From the NCBI GenBank assembly GCA_040182905.1, contig JARQWU010000021.1:1-64000 (forward strand): 64,000 nt of DNA, written 5' to 3'. The translations under genes were made by a program, and so were the position numbers. The notes under the pieces are model-generated. The model did not search any database and had not been told where the DNA came from. It worked only from the letters and a program-made list of their open reading frames with translations. Positions 49,909 through 58,758 of this stretch are shown here, one piece after another. Every line of letters begins with the position of its first letter. The stretch's first letter is position 1. The stretch is from Barthelona sp. PAP020. Its lineage: Eukaryota > Metamonada: BaSk clade.

Positions 49909-50884
49909 TCGATTGTGCGGCACAACAAACAAGACTATGCAGGCATTTCAACTTAATTTTTTTATTTATTTATTTACCAGTGTAAATTCAAGCCAATGAT
50001 GGTAATTTCAACCATTATTTTTTTTGAATGCTTTTTTGATGGCTCTGCAAATAAAGGATTCAAGCAGGTTTACAAGTCTGAAAGAAAGTTCTAAAGTGTG
50101 CCTCCTCTTATTACTGTAAAGGATCAGCAGTTTGTTATTTTTTGAATTAGAATCAATAAATAGGGTAATAGTTATCAATTAGGTGCTGTGTTGTGAAAAA
50201 TAATTGATAGATATTCAGTTTGGAAAAAAAAAGGAAAAAACAATTTACACTCCCATAGAACTGTTAATTGGAAAAGAAATGCCCTGTTGGGTTGGTGAAT
50301 CAAACATAAACCTTTAAAAAGGTACTTCATTCTTTCAGTTACTTTTTAACTTCCAATATTTAATTGAAAGGTCAATAAACTTGACAAATTTATCATCTTT
50401 CGCATACAAAGATTGAAAGATAAATGCTTGCAAGTTAAAGTTGAATTTAGCAAGATTTATTTGGCAAAATATGAACTTCAATTTGAAAGGTCGAAAATAT
50501 TTCTTATTTTTCCACATTCAAAAGTTTTTATCTAGGATTCAACATGTAATATTTGCATTCATAAGTTTATTACAACCAGTCTTTTGGTATAAAGTGAATA
50601 AAATAACATAGTTAAAGAAAATATCATTGAAATTGGATAAAATTTACACTTATTTTCATATTTTCATATTTTCAAAACACTCAACCCATATCACTGGAAA
50701 TTTCTTTCATTTTCAAGAAAGAAAAGATCGATTTTTCAGCTTTCTGACGAGAAGCACAGTATTAACATCCTATAAAAGGCTCAAAATAACACTCACGGTC
50801 ATCATTTTAGTTTTGTTCATAAATATAAAGGAAAAATTTTTTTGTAAAAAAGGAATATTGATTGTTTATCTTTTGTTTGATACA
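49909..50884. other. Long intergenic region (about 975 bases) with no clear gene
   Basis: The longest gene-free stretch in the window. It is less homopolymeric than other spacers and contains a minus-strand frame of 60 codons at 50335-50517 (low complexity, Lys/Phe rich). An in-frame extension of the UBR gene back to 50627 exists but is hydrophobic and unlike UBR proteins. I found no tRNA motif and no splice pair to build a gene, so a ncRNA, an unrecognised spliced small gene or a large promoter are all possible. Confidence 0.4.
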
Positions 50885-53800
50885 ATGTTTGAAACAACTG
50901 ATGATTTTCTATGTGACTTATTTGATGTGTTTTCTGCAGATTCAATAGAAACTTTAACTGATGAAAATGGAGAAAAACTGTTTCAATCACAAAAATGTCG
51001 AAAAGTGTTTAAAAATGAGATAGGTTTTCATTGTACAGATTGTGAAATCGATTCTAATTGTATTATTTGCTTTGATTGTATGAAAAATGGAAATCATAAA
51101 GGTCATCGTTTATCTTATGTTCTTGTTAGTGGTGGAACATGTGATTGTGCTGATCCACAGTGTTGGAAACCTGAGGGATGTTGTTCTAAACATCAAATTA
51201 TTCCTTTTGATCGTTTTAAATTTACTGAAGCACAAGAACAGTTGTGTCGAGATTTCTTGTCTGTTTTTTGTTTTCGTGAATTTCCTTCAATAAAGACTTT
51301 TATTGATGAGAATTTTTCACTTGATTTGCTTGGATTGATTTTCAAAGATATAACCGATGAACAATTGTGCAGTTTGATAAATTTTGCTGTTTTTGGATTA
51401 CCTTCAACAGATTGTAAAATTTACCGAAAGAGAGCTGTTTTATCATATAGTTCTCGGAAGATTAGAGAGGATTATGGACGTTTGATTACTTTATTAGCAA
51501 TTGCACCTATTATGAAGGAAAAATTAACAAATAATTTTTTTAATTATGTTTTAAAGCCTTGTAAACCTTCTTCATTTGTATCAATATTAGAATTTGGAAG
51601 TAGTTTCCTTTTTGAATGTATGACTGGTGTAAATTGTAGCAGAAATGCGTTTGTTACTCAACAAATATTGAATATTAGTAAGAAGTTATATTTTCTTGCT
51701 TTAGATATGCCTTTTACACCAAATAGAAATGAATGTATTCCATTTTCTTTGAGTACAGCTGATTGGTATGATTTGATTAGAAAAACAGTGTTAGAAAATG
51801 AAATGATGGTTGCCAGATACTCTCAATACATGGCTTTCATGCTAGAGCAATCGAATGAGTTTGAATACATGTTATTGGATGGTTATATCGATGATTACTT
51901 CAACTACTTGCGGTTGTTTGATTTTTTCGTTGATGTGCCTTTACCATATGTTGAAAATCCTTCTTTAGATCATTTTGGATCAAATGTGTTACTCAGATAT
52001 CCAAGTAATTGTTATTTCTTATTGTATGGAATCACTTCAATGGGATTTAAAAATGATGTGTTTGATACATTCTTTTATATCGATATTGAAAGGAACAAAT
52101 TTGTGAATGATACTGATGAAATAATGCAAAAATTGTATGAGACATTGTTGAAACAATTTGAGATTTTTTTTGAAGATTATGTTGAAATTATGGCGAAGAA
52201 TGATGAACGATTCAATGATTCTGGTATCCTAGATAGTGAAGGAACTGTGAGTGTGCGCTTTTTATTATTGATGTACTTGTACAGCATTTTATTAACATTT
52301 GCTGAGGATTTGGCCAATCAGTTGGTTGAAGAGTTCTTATGTGCTTTTAGAGAGCTAATTTTAAAACAATTCTGTGTTCATTTATACTATTGGTTTTTGT
52401 CCTATGATGATCAATTGAAGTTTGTCATCCAAAAGTTTGTTGGTTCAGTTTTCTTTCATGGTCAATCCTTTTTAATTCATAAATTATATGAATTCGATAA
52501 AGAAACGCTGACAAGTGATGTTTTTAATATTTTCAGCAAAGGAAAGAAATACGGAAACCCAATGTTATGTGATGATGTTGAGTATATTGATGAATACCTT
52601 TCCAGTGAACTTTATGCCACGAATATTGCATTTTGGATTCTAAATACCTGCAACAATATTCAACTCAATACTCTCAATGTTTTAAGATCCGACATATGTG
52701 CATGTTTTGAGTTTGTTAACCGGAATATTGACAGAATAATAAAGAAAGAAGGAAGTTCTGTGGTTGAAATATTGATTCAATGTTATGAAGAGGATAAAAA
52801 GAAAGCTCAAGAGTTAGAGTTACAAGAAATTGCTGACATGCAAATTGACATTGAGATCAAGAAGGAAGAAGAAGATCTTGAAAAGCGAACTGCAGATATG
52901 GAAATAGAACCTAAAGAAGAGGAAGATGGTAATGATGAAATCAATATCACAAATAACACTGAGTCAGAAGCATTAAATGGGGATTTATTTACTCATTTAA
53001 AGTTTAAGAATGATTTTGTGGAGAACGTATGGTTATTCCCAGATCCTTCACCTGTTAATATGAATGTCTTTTTTAAATTATTTGAAAGTGTGGCTAAACA
53101 TGAGGAAAAGGAGGTTTTATTGAAAGCTTTTGATTTTGACCGATTCAATACTGATACGAAAGTTTCACAGGAGAACATTTTGAAAATTTTGAGACGTTTG
53201 GAACATTTGATCACTTCTGATACAGGAATTGAGAAGAAATATTTGATTCTGCAATTGATGTTCTCTGCATATCATTTTTATATGGAAAATAGCTTGAAAG
53301 ATGAAATTATGTTGCTTTTCAGTAAAATTGTTGATAAATTGAAAGATGACATCTTGACACTGTTCTTTGAAACCAATTTTGAGCGTGTCATTGTTAATCA
53401 GAAAATTGATGAAGTTGAAGAGAATGAGATTAAGTTGAAGATCAAGTCTATTCAGGATCAATACATGCAAAGAATGAGTAATTTTAAATTTGACGAATTT
53501 GAAGACCTTTTGGATGATGAAAATGATGAAAATGGAAATATTGATGCTTCTGAAAGTTCTCACTCGTCACTTCATAAAAACATATTTGTTGGGTTACTTT
53601 CCAATGATAATCAGTTAATGTGTCACATATGTAATCAACCAATCAATTTTTATGATGAAACAAAAGGTTATATTGGATGCTCAACAAGAATGATATCTAA
53701 TGAGTATATTTATGAGTTAGAATCGTTGAAGTTTGATAAAATTGCTGTTAGAAATGGGTTGTGTGGTCACTTTACTCATGAACAATGTTATGTTGAGCAT

Positions 53801-55189
53801 GTGAAAGCTTCCATGCCTGAATTATGTTCTTGCCCTACTTGTGGTAAAGGTGGTTTTCCTATATACTTCAAAGGTTTGAAAAGTCACATTATTTCGAACA
53901 AGGTATTGAATTTCTTTGATTTTATCGATAGATTCGTCTTGATTTCATGGGAAAAAGGTAATATCACTAAGATACCCACAAGAGATATTGGCATTGGTAG
54001 ACTGTTGTTATATAATGAGAAAATTGAAGAAAATGATGAACTATTGAAGATTATCCACGAATTTTTTTATTCCCTTGAACAATCACCTGATCAATTGCAT
54101 CAACAAGAACGTTCTTATTTAACAACAATCGTTCATTATTGTCGAGAAAAATTGTTTGATAAGTGTAATGATGGCGTATCAATTGCTCGTTTGTTTAGAC
54201 AAATGTTTGTTTTGCCTGTTTATCTTCAGATTTTCAATGATTTCAATCAGGATATGAGCCAAGACGTGGAAACCGAAGACCAAAACATTGTGAAACTTTT
54301 AAAAATTTTGAATCGTGAATATCAAAAGGATTCCCAACAATCTTTGGAAGAATTGATCGAGCTTTTATTGGATTTGCACCTGATCCCCCAAGATTCTGAA
54401 TTTGCTGCAAATCTTTTTGTTACATTGAACGTTGAACAAAACCCAGATTTCAAATTTGACCTCTCAAATGAAAAAACATTGTTCCGTTTGCCTGATTTCG
54501 TTGGAATCGATAGCTTACCATTATCAATGGAAGACTTGTTTGCCAAACACAATACTACATTTCATCCTGACGATTTACAAAATATTGTTAACCAACCCGC
54601 TTTTTTTGATGTATTTTTACCATGTCCTGCAATGGGTAAGAGTGAAATTATGATTTTCAACAACACCATTGTGAAAGTTCAAAATTCCAAAGATTGGGTT
54701 ATCAATCCTGGCGGTCCTTCATGGGGACATGCCTTTCAATTTGCTTTGTATTGTGAAAGAGATAGGTTATGTTTTTCAAAGGAGTATTTAAAGACTAATC
54801 ATGGTCATATTTTAAATATTAATGCAGTTAAGGATTTGAACCGTTTGCTAGTTGGTGTGATTGACGCTTATAGTTCAAAGTACACGCGAAAATTGGATAC
54901 ATTGTCTGTTGATCGTTTGTTGAGTTCATTGGATCCTAATCGAAGAAATCGATTGGTTGATAATGCTACTGATGATGATGACGTTGTATTCTTGGGATCT
55001 GAAGATGATGAGGTTGAGGAAGAAGAAGAAGAAGATGATGATGATGAAGAAGAAAGAGAAAGAGAAGAAGATGAAGAAGAAAGAGAAGAGTTGGAATTCT
55101 TTGATTCACATAACTTTGAAGAGAATGATGATGAAGATAGATTAGATGCCATTGATTTCTTCTTGCGGTTTTTTGGTGGAAATCTTTAA
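50885..55189 (+). CDS. UBR1: UBR-type N-recognin E3 ubiquitin ligase (UBR1/UBR2 family)
   Basis: A 1434-residue N-degron-recognising ligase. The UBR box is near the N-terminus (about 35-100): CRKVFKNEIGFHCTDCEIDS, NCIICFDCMKNGNHKGHRLS and GGTCDCADPQCWKPEGCCSK. It is followed by a helical body (FVEAIL-type helices; acidic coiled stretch around 640-690), the RING-H2 (LMCHICNQPINFYDE; LCGHFTHEQCYVEHV; CSCPTCGKG; about residues 912-995) and the C-terminal UBR autoinhibitory region (FRLPDFVGIDSLPLSMEDLF and later helices). The last 80 residues include a very acidic tail (EVEEEEEEDDDDEEEREREE). The C-terminal zinc residues usual in UBR1 are only partly visible. Start Met 50885 was preferred over the longer frame since upstream codons are hydrophobic and AT-biased. 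Confidence 0.88.
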   Translation: MFETTDDFLCDLFDVFSADSIETLTDENGEKLFQSQKCRKVFKNEIGFHCTDCEIDSNCIICFDCMKNGNHKGHRLSYVLVSGGTCDCADPQCWKPEGCCSKHQIIPFDRFKFTEAQEQLCRDFLSVFCFREFPSIKTFIDENFSLDLLGLIFKDITDEQLCSLINFAVFGLPSTDCKIYRKRAVLSYSSRKIREDYGRLITLLAIAPIMKEKLTNNFFNYVLKPCKPSSFVSILEFGSSFLFECMTGVNCSRNAFVTQQILNISKKLYFLALDMPFTPNRNECIPFSLSTADWYDLIRKTVLENEMMVARYSQYMAFMLEQSNEFEYMLLDGYIDDYFNYLRLFDFFVDVPLPYVENPSLDHFGSNVLLRYPSNCYFLLYGITSMGFKNDVFDTFFYIDIERNKFVNDTDEIMQKLYETLLKQFEIFFEDYVEIMAKNDERFNDSGILDSEGTVSVRFLLLMYLYSILLTFAEDLANQLVEEFLCAFRELILKQFCVHLYYWFLSYDDQLKFVIQKFVGSVFFHGQSFLIHKLYEFDKETLTSDVFNIFSKGKKYGNPMLCDDVEYIDEYLSSELYATNIAFWILNTCNNIQLNTLNVLRSDICACFEFVNRNIDRIIKKEGSSVVEILIQCYEEDKKKAQELELQEIADMQIDIEIKKEEEDLEKRTADMEIEPKEEEDGNDEINITNNTESEALNGDLFTHLKFKNDFVENVWLFPDPSPVNMNVFFKLFESVAKHEEKEVLLKAFDFDRFNTDTKVSQENILKILRRLEHLITSDTGIEKKYLILQLMFSAYHFYMENSLKDEIMLLFSKIVDKLKDDILTLFFETNFERVIVNQKIDEVEENEIKLKIKSIQDQYMQRMSNFKFDEFEDLLDDENDENGNIDASESSHSSLHKNIFVGLLSNDNQLMCHICNQPINFYDETKGYIGCSTRMISNEYIYELESLKFDKIAVRNGLCGHFTHEQCYVEHVKASMPELCSCPTCGKGGFPIYFKGLKSHIISNKVLNFFDFIDRFVLISWEKGNITKIPTRDIGIGRLLLYNEKIEENDELLKIIHEFFYSLEQSPDQLHQQERSYLTTIVHYCREKLFDKCNDGVSIARLFRQMFVLPVYLQIFNDFNQDMSQDVETEDQNIVKLLKILNREYQKDSQQSLEELIELLLDLHLIPQDSEFAANLFVTLNVEQNPDFKFDLSNEKTLFRLPDFVGIDSLPLSMEDLFAKHNTTFHPDDLQNIVNQPAFFDVFLPCPAMGKSEIMIFNNTIVKVQNSKDWVINPGGPSWGHAFQFALYCERDRLCFSKEYLKTNHGHILNINAVKDLNRLLVGVIDAYSSKYTRKLDTLSVDRLLSSLDPNRRNRLVDNATDDDDVVFLGSEDDEVEEEEEEDDDDEEEREREEDEEEREELEFFDSHNFEENDDEDRLDAIDFFLRFFGGNL

Positions 55190-55319
55190 TTTTTTATAAA
55201 CGTGTAGTCTTTTTGTTTTTAATTGTTTAAATATTGAAAGTTTTTCGCTTGATGTGATAAAGCAATATCAAAAAAAAAAACCTTTTTCATTTTATTTATT
55301 TTTTCATTTTATTTGCATA

Positions 55320-55722
55320 ATGGCAAGTATGAATCGATTATATTTATCATTACTAACTAAATTTAGAATCTAGGTTGGTGTCAGGATTGATATCTTTCTT
55401 GTTTCAAGGGATTATTATTGTTTGTTCATTGTTGATCAAACCCTTTTTACAAAAAGATCCTTTACCATTATGTGGTGGATTGTTTGGTGGAGCTTTTTTC
55501 TTTTTCTGTTTTACCATGTTATTCAATTTAATGCAAAAAGTCAATATTTATAACATTGCTATTTCTGTATTTTGTAGTGCTATTGTAGGAGGTTTAATCC
55601 ATCCTATTGCCATTTCATCCACTATTATGGTGGATGTTGCAATTATAGTGTTTTTGTATTTTAAAACTGGAAATAAAAAAGAAATTTCAACACCAAAGAA
55701 TAAAAAATCTAAAAGTAATTAG
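55320..55722 (+). CDS. KRTCAP2: KRTCAP2-like OST subunit, 7-base first exon
   Basis: A 120-residue membrane protein. The first exon is only ATGGCAA (55320-55326), the intron is 55327-55366, and exon 2 restores MAKSRLVSGLISFLF. Three to four hydrophobic helices follow, with GGLFGGAFFFFCFTMLFNLM and GGLIHPIAISSTIMVDVAII, matching the GG-L-x-G and GLIH segments of keratinocyte-associated protein 2, a subunit of the STT3A-type oligosaccharyltransferase at the translocon. The C-terminus is basic (NKKEISTPKNKKSKS), facing the cytosol in the family. Without the splice the frame would have no ATG, only TTG. Dolichol kinase and GFAT of the same pathway are also in the window. Confidence 0.8.
55327..55366 (+). 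other. Spliceosomal intron after a 7-base exon in KRTCAP2 (40 bases)
   Basis: Begins GTATGAATCG and ends ATTACTAACTAAATTTAG. Phase 1: ATG GCA A joined to AA TCT AGG TTG. It has the same ACTAACT motif as the importin alpha intron. Confidence 0.88.
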
Positions 55723-55943
55723 GAATGTCATTTAGAATTTGTTTTCATTAAAGGAATTGTGGGTAAATATAACAATATTTTTTTTTTTAGTGTGGTTGAA
55801 ATCACATTCTTTTCATTAACCGTAAATTTTTGAGTTTATATTGAAGAAAATAGCACAATTATGCTGCTAAAGTTATTTCATGATTGTTTTTTTTGAAACT
55901 GAACCAAAGCAATTTTTTTTTTTTAATTAGTATATTTTGAATA

Positions 55944-56600
55944 ATGAGTAATTTCCAACGACAATCTCTTTTAATAACTTCTGGAAGTGGAATATCCGCA
56001 CAAATTCGACATTTTATTGAGGATTTAAGTTCATTAATTCCTCATGCGAAAAAACACCCGAAATTAAAAAAAGGGGAACCAATTCAAATTATTAATGAGA
56101 TTTCACAATTGAAAAATACTAATACAGATTTCTTTTTTGATACAAACAAACAAAATGAGAATTATCTATGGATATCTAAAACCCCAAATGGACCATGTGT
56201 ACAATTCCAAATGTTTAATATATATACATTATCTGAGATGAAATTGGCTGGTAATTGTTTGAACGGCTCCAGAGCTTTGTTGACTTTTGACAAGAATTTT
56301 GATTCTACTCCACATTTGACAGTGATTAAAGGATTATTAACACATGCATTTGGTATTCCAGACAGACATAGAAAGGTTAAATCATTCATTGACCACATAA
56401 TGAGCTTTTATGTGATAGATGACCTTATTTATATTAGATTTTATCAAATTATGGATTTAGAGATTAATCCCCATCTTCAAGATATCGAAAAATCTGAATT
56501 AACGGAAATCGGACCAAGGTGTTGTTTAAAACCATTGCAAATATTTGCAGGATCTTTCTTCGGATCTGTTTTATGGGATGCTAATGAGTCATCAATTTAA
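55944..56600 (+). CDS. Brix-domain protein, diverged BRX1 paralogue (218 aa)
   Basis: A Brix-domain protein lacking the C-terminal extension. Motifs match BRX1: LLITSGSGISAQIRHFIEDL, LWISKTPNGPCVQFQMFN, EMKLAGNCLNGSRALLTFD, HAFGIPDRHRKVKSFIDHIM, LTEIGPRCCLKPLQIFAGS and FFGSVLWDANESSI, where it stops just before the tail. BRX1 binds pre-60S particles with RPF2, EBP2 and others. Compared with the next gene it is shorter and more diverged (for example CCLKPLQ for CRMEPIK), indicating tandem duplication with divergence. Whether it is a functional BRX1 variant or a decaying copy is unclear; its frame is intact. Confidence 0.85.
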   Translation: MSNFQRQSLLITSGSGISAQIRHFIEDLSSLIPHAKKHPKLKKGEPIQIINEISQLKNTNTDFFFDTNKQNENYLWISKTPNGPCVQFQMFNIYTLSEMKLAGNCLNGSRALLTFDKNFDSTPHLTVIKGLLTHAFGIPDRHRKVKSFIDHIMSFYVIDDLIYIRFYQIMDLEINPHLQDIEKSELTEIGPRCCLKPLQIFAGSFFGSVLWDANESSI

Positions 56601-56667
56601 TTTAACGATTTTTATAGTCTTTATAAATTTTTTTTAAGGAATTTTCTTTTTTCATTATTATTTTCAT

Positions 56668-57441
56668 ATGAACGAATTTCCACGTCAACGATTGTTAACA
56701 GCTGCAGGTAGTGGTATTAGTACTCATTTTCACCACCTGTTGGATGACTTTAAGAAAATTTTACCTCACACAAAAAAGGAAAACAAAATTGAAAAAAGAG
56801 ACAGATACAAAACAATCAAGGAACTTTCGGAATTGTATCGTGTTAATTGTACTCTTCTTTTTGAATCAAGAAAAAGAATGGATGATTATTTATGGGTTTC
56901 AAAAACAAATGGACCTTCGGTAAAGTTTCAAATTCATGATATCGTTACTTTGAGGGATATTCGTTTGACAGGAAATTGTCTAAAGGGATCTCGTGCTGTT
57001 TTATCATTTGATGCTAATTTCGATTCTTCTCCACATTGGCAAGTGATAAAAGGATTATTTATTCAAGCGTTTGGAATTCCTGAGAGACAAGCAAATGTCA
57101 AACCTTTCATTGATCATATTCTCAGTTTTCATATTGTTGATGGTTTTATTTACATGAGAAATTTTCAAATGACTGAACCCGATGGACCTTCTAAGCAAAG
57201 TGAGCTCATTGAAATCGGTCCCAGATGTAGAATGGAGCCAATTAAAATTTTGGCCCAATCTTTCAGTGGTGAAACTCTTTGGAAGAATGGAAGTTACGTC
57301 ACTCCTAATACCATTCGTCAGGAAGAACGAAAATCAATGAAAGATCTTTATGTGAACAAAAAAGTCCAAGTTTTAAAAAGAAAGAAACATCTTGAAGAAA
57401 ATCCAGCCCCTGTGGATGAAATTAGTCAAATTTTTAAGTAA
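56668..57441 (+). CDS. BRX1: BRX1 ribosome-biogenesis protein (257 aa)
   Basis: A full-length Brix protein: RQRLLTAAGSGISTHFHHLL, DYLWVSKTNGPSVKFQIHD, DIRLTGNCLKGSRAVLSFDA, QAFGIPERQANVKPFIDHIL, ELIEIGPRCRMEPIKILAQS, FSGETLWKNGSYVTPNTIRQ and the basic tail KKVQVLKRKKHLEENP. BRX1 family members act early in pre-60S assembly, associating with the 5S rRNA and domain I of 25S rRNA. It keeps the C-terminal extension that its upstream paralogue (55944-56600) lacks, so this copy probably carries the conserved role. The two genes are separated by 67 bases and transcribed in the same direction. Confidence 0.9.
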   Translation: MNEFPRQRLLTAAGSGISTHFHHLLDDFKKILPHTKKENKIEKRDRYKTIKELSELYRVNCTLLFESRKRMDDYLWVSKTNGPSVKFQIHDIVTLRDIRLTGNCLKGSRAVLSFDANFDSSPHWQVIKGLFIQAFGIPERQANVKPFIDHILSFHIVDGFIYMRNFQMTEPDGPSKQSELIEIGPRCRMEPIKILAQSFSGETLWKNGSYVTPNTIRQEERKSMKDLYVNKKVQVLKRKKHLEENPAPVDEISQIFK

Positions 57442-57556
57442 TAAACGAACATATTTATATTTATTCAGAAAAGTCTTTTTTTTTATAGACACAATAATTT
57501 ATTGAGAGATCAAAATTGTATTTGACGCCATATTCATGTGAGAAGGATATAGCAAA

Positions 57557-57828
57557 TCATTGAGAACGTGTCATTTCATGGAAAAGATGTAACATGAATT
57601 GGTCAACTCTTTGTAAATAACTTGCTTGATTGGTCTTAAAGGTTATCGTCTAAAAATTAGATTGTGAAATCAATGAATGCATCAAACCACTACATCATTA
57701 GTTGCTTTTAGAGCAAATTTTCCTTCTTTGTGTCTGTATTTTGTTGAATATCTAAATTTTAATGGATCATCTTGATACATTGCCTCAGCAGCGTCACAAA
57801 ATTGTTCCAAATCAGCAATTAAAACCAT
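57557..57828 (-). CDS. SRP9: SRP9, signal recognition particle 9-kDa protein, one intron
   Basis: Together with SRP14 it binds the Alu domain of SRP RNA and causes elongation arrest. Exons 57828-57688 and 57649-57557 give 77 residues. Exon 1 is ADLEQFCDAAEAMYQDDPLK followed by FRYSTKYRHKEGKFALKATNDVV, matching SRP9 (E-F-x-x-A-A-E-x-L-Y-x-D-P and K-Y-R-H). Exon 2 is TITFKTNQASYLQRVDQFML then HLFHEMTRSQ, the conserved 'V-Y-K-T-D-Q-A' strand and the C-terminal helix. Without splicing the frame stops after NDVVV, and the last third is lost. I start at MVLIADLEQ (57828); 18 in-frame codons upstream are hydrophobic and unlike SRP9. Divergent from the 57909 coiled-coil gene. Confidence 0.87.
57650..57687 (-). 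other. Spliceosomal intron of SRP9 (38 bases)
   Basis: On the minus strand it begins GTTTGATGCA and ends AATCTAATTTTTAG, phase 0. It differs from the others by GTTT at the donor and TCTAAT at the branch. Confidence 0.85.
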
Positions 57829-57908
57829 ATAAAACAATAAAAACTTTAATGTTAAAAAATCGTACAAAGAACAAAAAAACAAAGAAAATTGTTAAAAACC
57901 AATAATAG

Positions 57909-58744
57909 TGGATGATTTATACGTTATTGAAAGTCAAAAAATCGACAACGACCTGGAAAATTTACAGAATGAAAATTTTGAACGATTACAAGCTCAAAGA
58001 GATATAAGGGAAGATGCTTTAATAAAAAGTAATAATTTAAACAATCAAATGAGAATTGACAAGTCTGAAATATCAAGAGTTGAAATAATTTGTGCTGAGC
58101 TAAACAAAGAAATTCAAGTTACTGAAGAATTGAATTCAGTTGTGCAAGAATTATCTTTTGATATTGTTGAAAGAATGTCTGAAACCTTTGAGACATTTAT
58201 TAGAACTTTAAGTGATAGTGATTATGATGTCACAAATGTTTCCAATATTTCTCCTATAGTTGATGTTTCAGAAGTTGAATTAAAAGTTTATGAAGACATA
58301 ATGCAATCTAAAGATCGTATTTTGACCGAATCATATTTATACTTATTATCTTTAAGTTTATTGCCACATTGTTGTTCTTTTTATCCAGGTATTCATAGAT
58401 ATGATTATTTTTATAAATATCTGCCAAACTGTTTGGAAAATATTGACAAGATTATTGATATTTTGTTGGATTTCTTTGTGAGGCATTATGTTAATTCTAT
58501 AACTCCTTGTGTTCCTTCAATTTGTCAAAAATTTAGTGAAAATTTATCAAGGATAAAGAATTTTGAAGAGTACATGATCAGTATTCATAACAGATTCAAG
58601 AGTAGTCAAATAAGAATAAAAGAATGCACAAATAAATCATTAAAATATTTATTAACCCAAAAATACAATGAATCTGTTGATATCATGAACACACAACTTC
58701 AAAACAAAATACAATTACATAAAATGGAAGTATTACCACCATGA
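57909..58744 (+). CDS. Helical protein with no ATG at its natural start (about 278 aa), possible 5' intron
   Basis: Mostly helical; the N-terminal 80 residues (NDLENLQNENFERLQAQRDI) form a coiled coil, and the middle contains LYLLSLSLLPHCCSFYPGIH and hydrophobic helices of an all-alpha domain. The family is not recognised. The open frame begins at a GTG just after an in-frame TAA. The first in-frame ATG would cost 47 coding residues. One splice solution fits the phase: exon ATGTTAAAAAATC (57849-57861), donor GTACAAAG, acceptor AATAATAG at 57901-57908, giving MLKNLDDLYVIESQ. The donor and branch are weaker than in the other four introns, so this is tentative. It converges on KIFBP with only 14 bases between stops. 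Confidence 0.6.
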
Positions 58745-58758
58745 AACACCAATATTGA

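Noticed and set aside
50627-50884. N-terminal extension of the UBR gene
   Set aside because: Hydrophobic, AT-biased codons with no UBR similarity; the UBR box starts soon after the Met at 50885.
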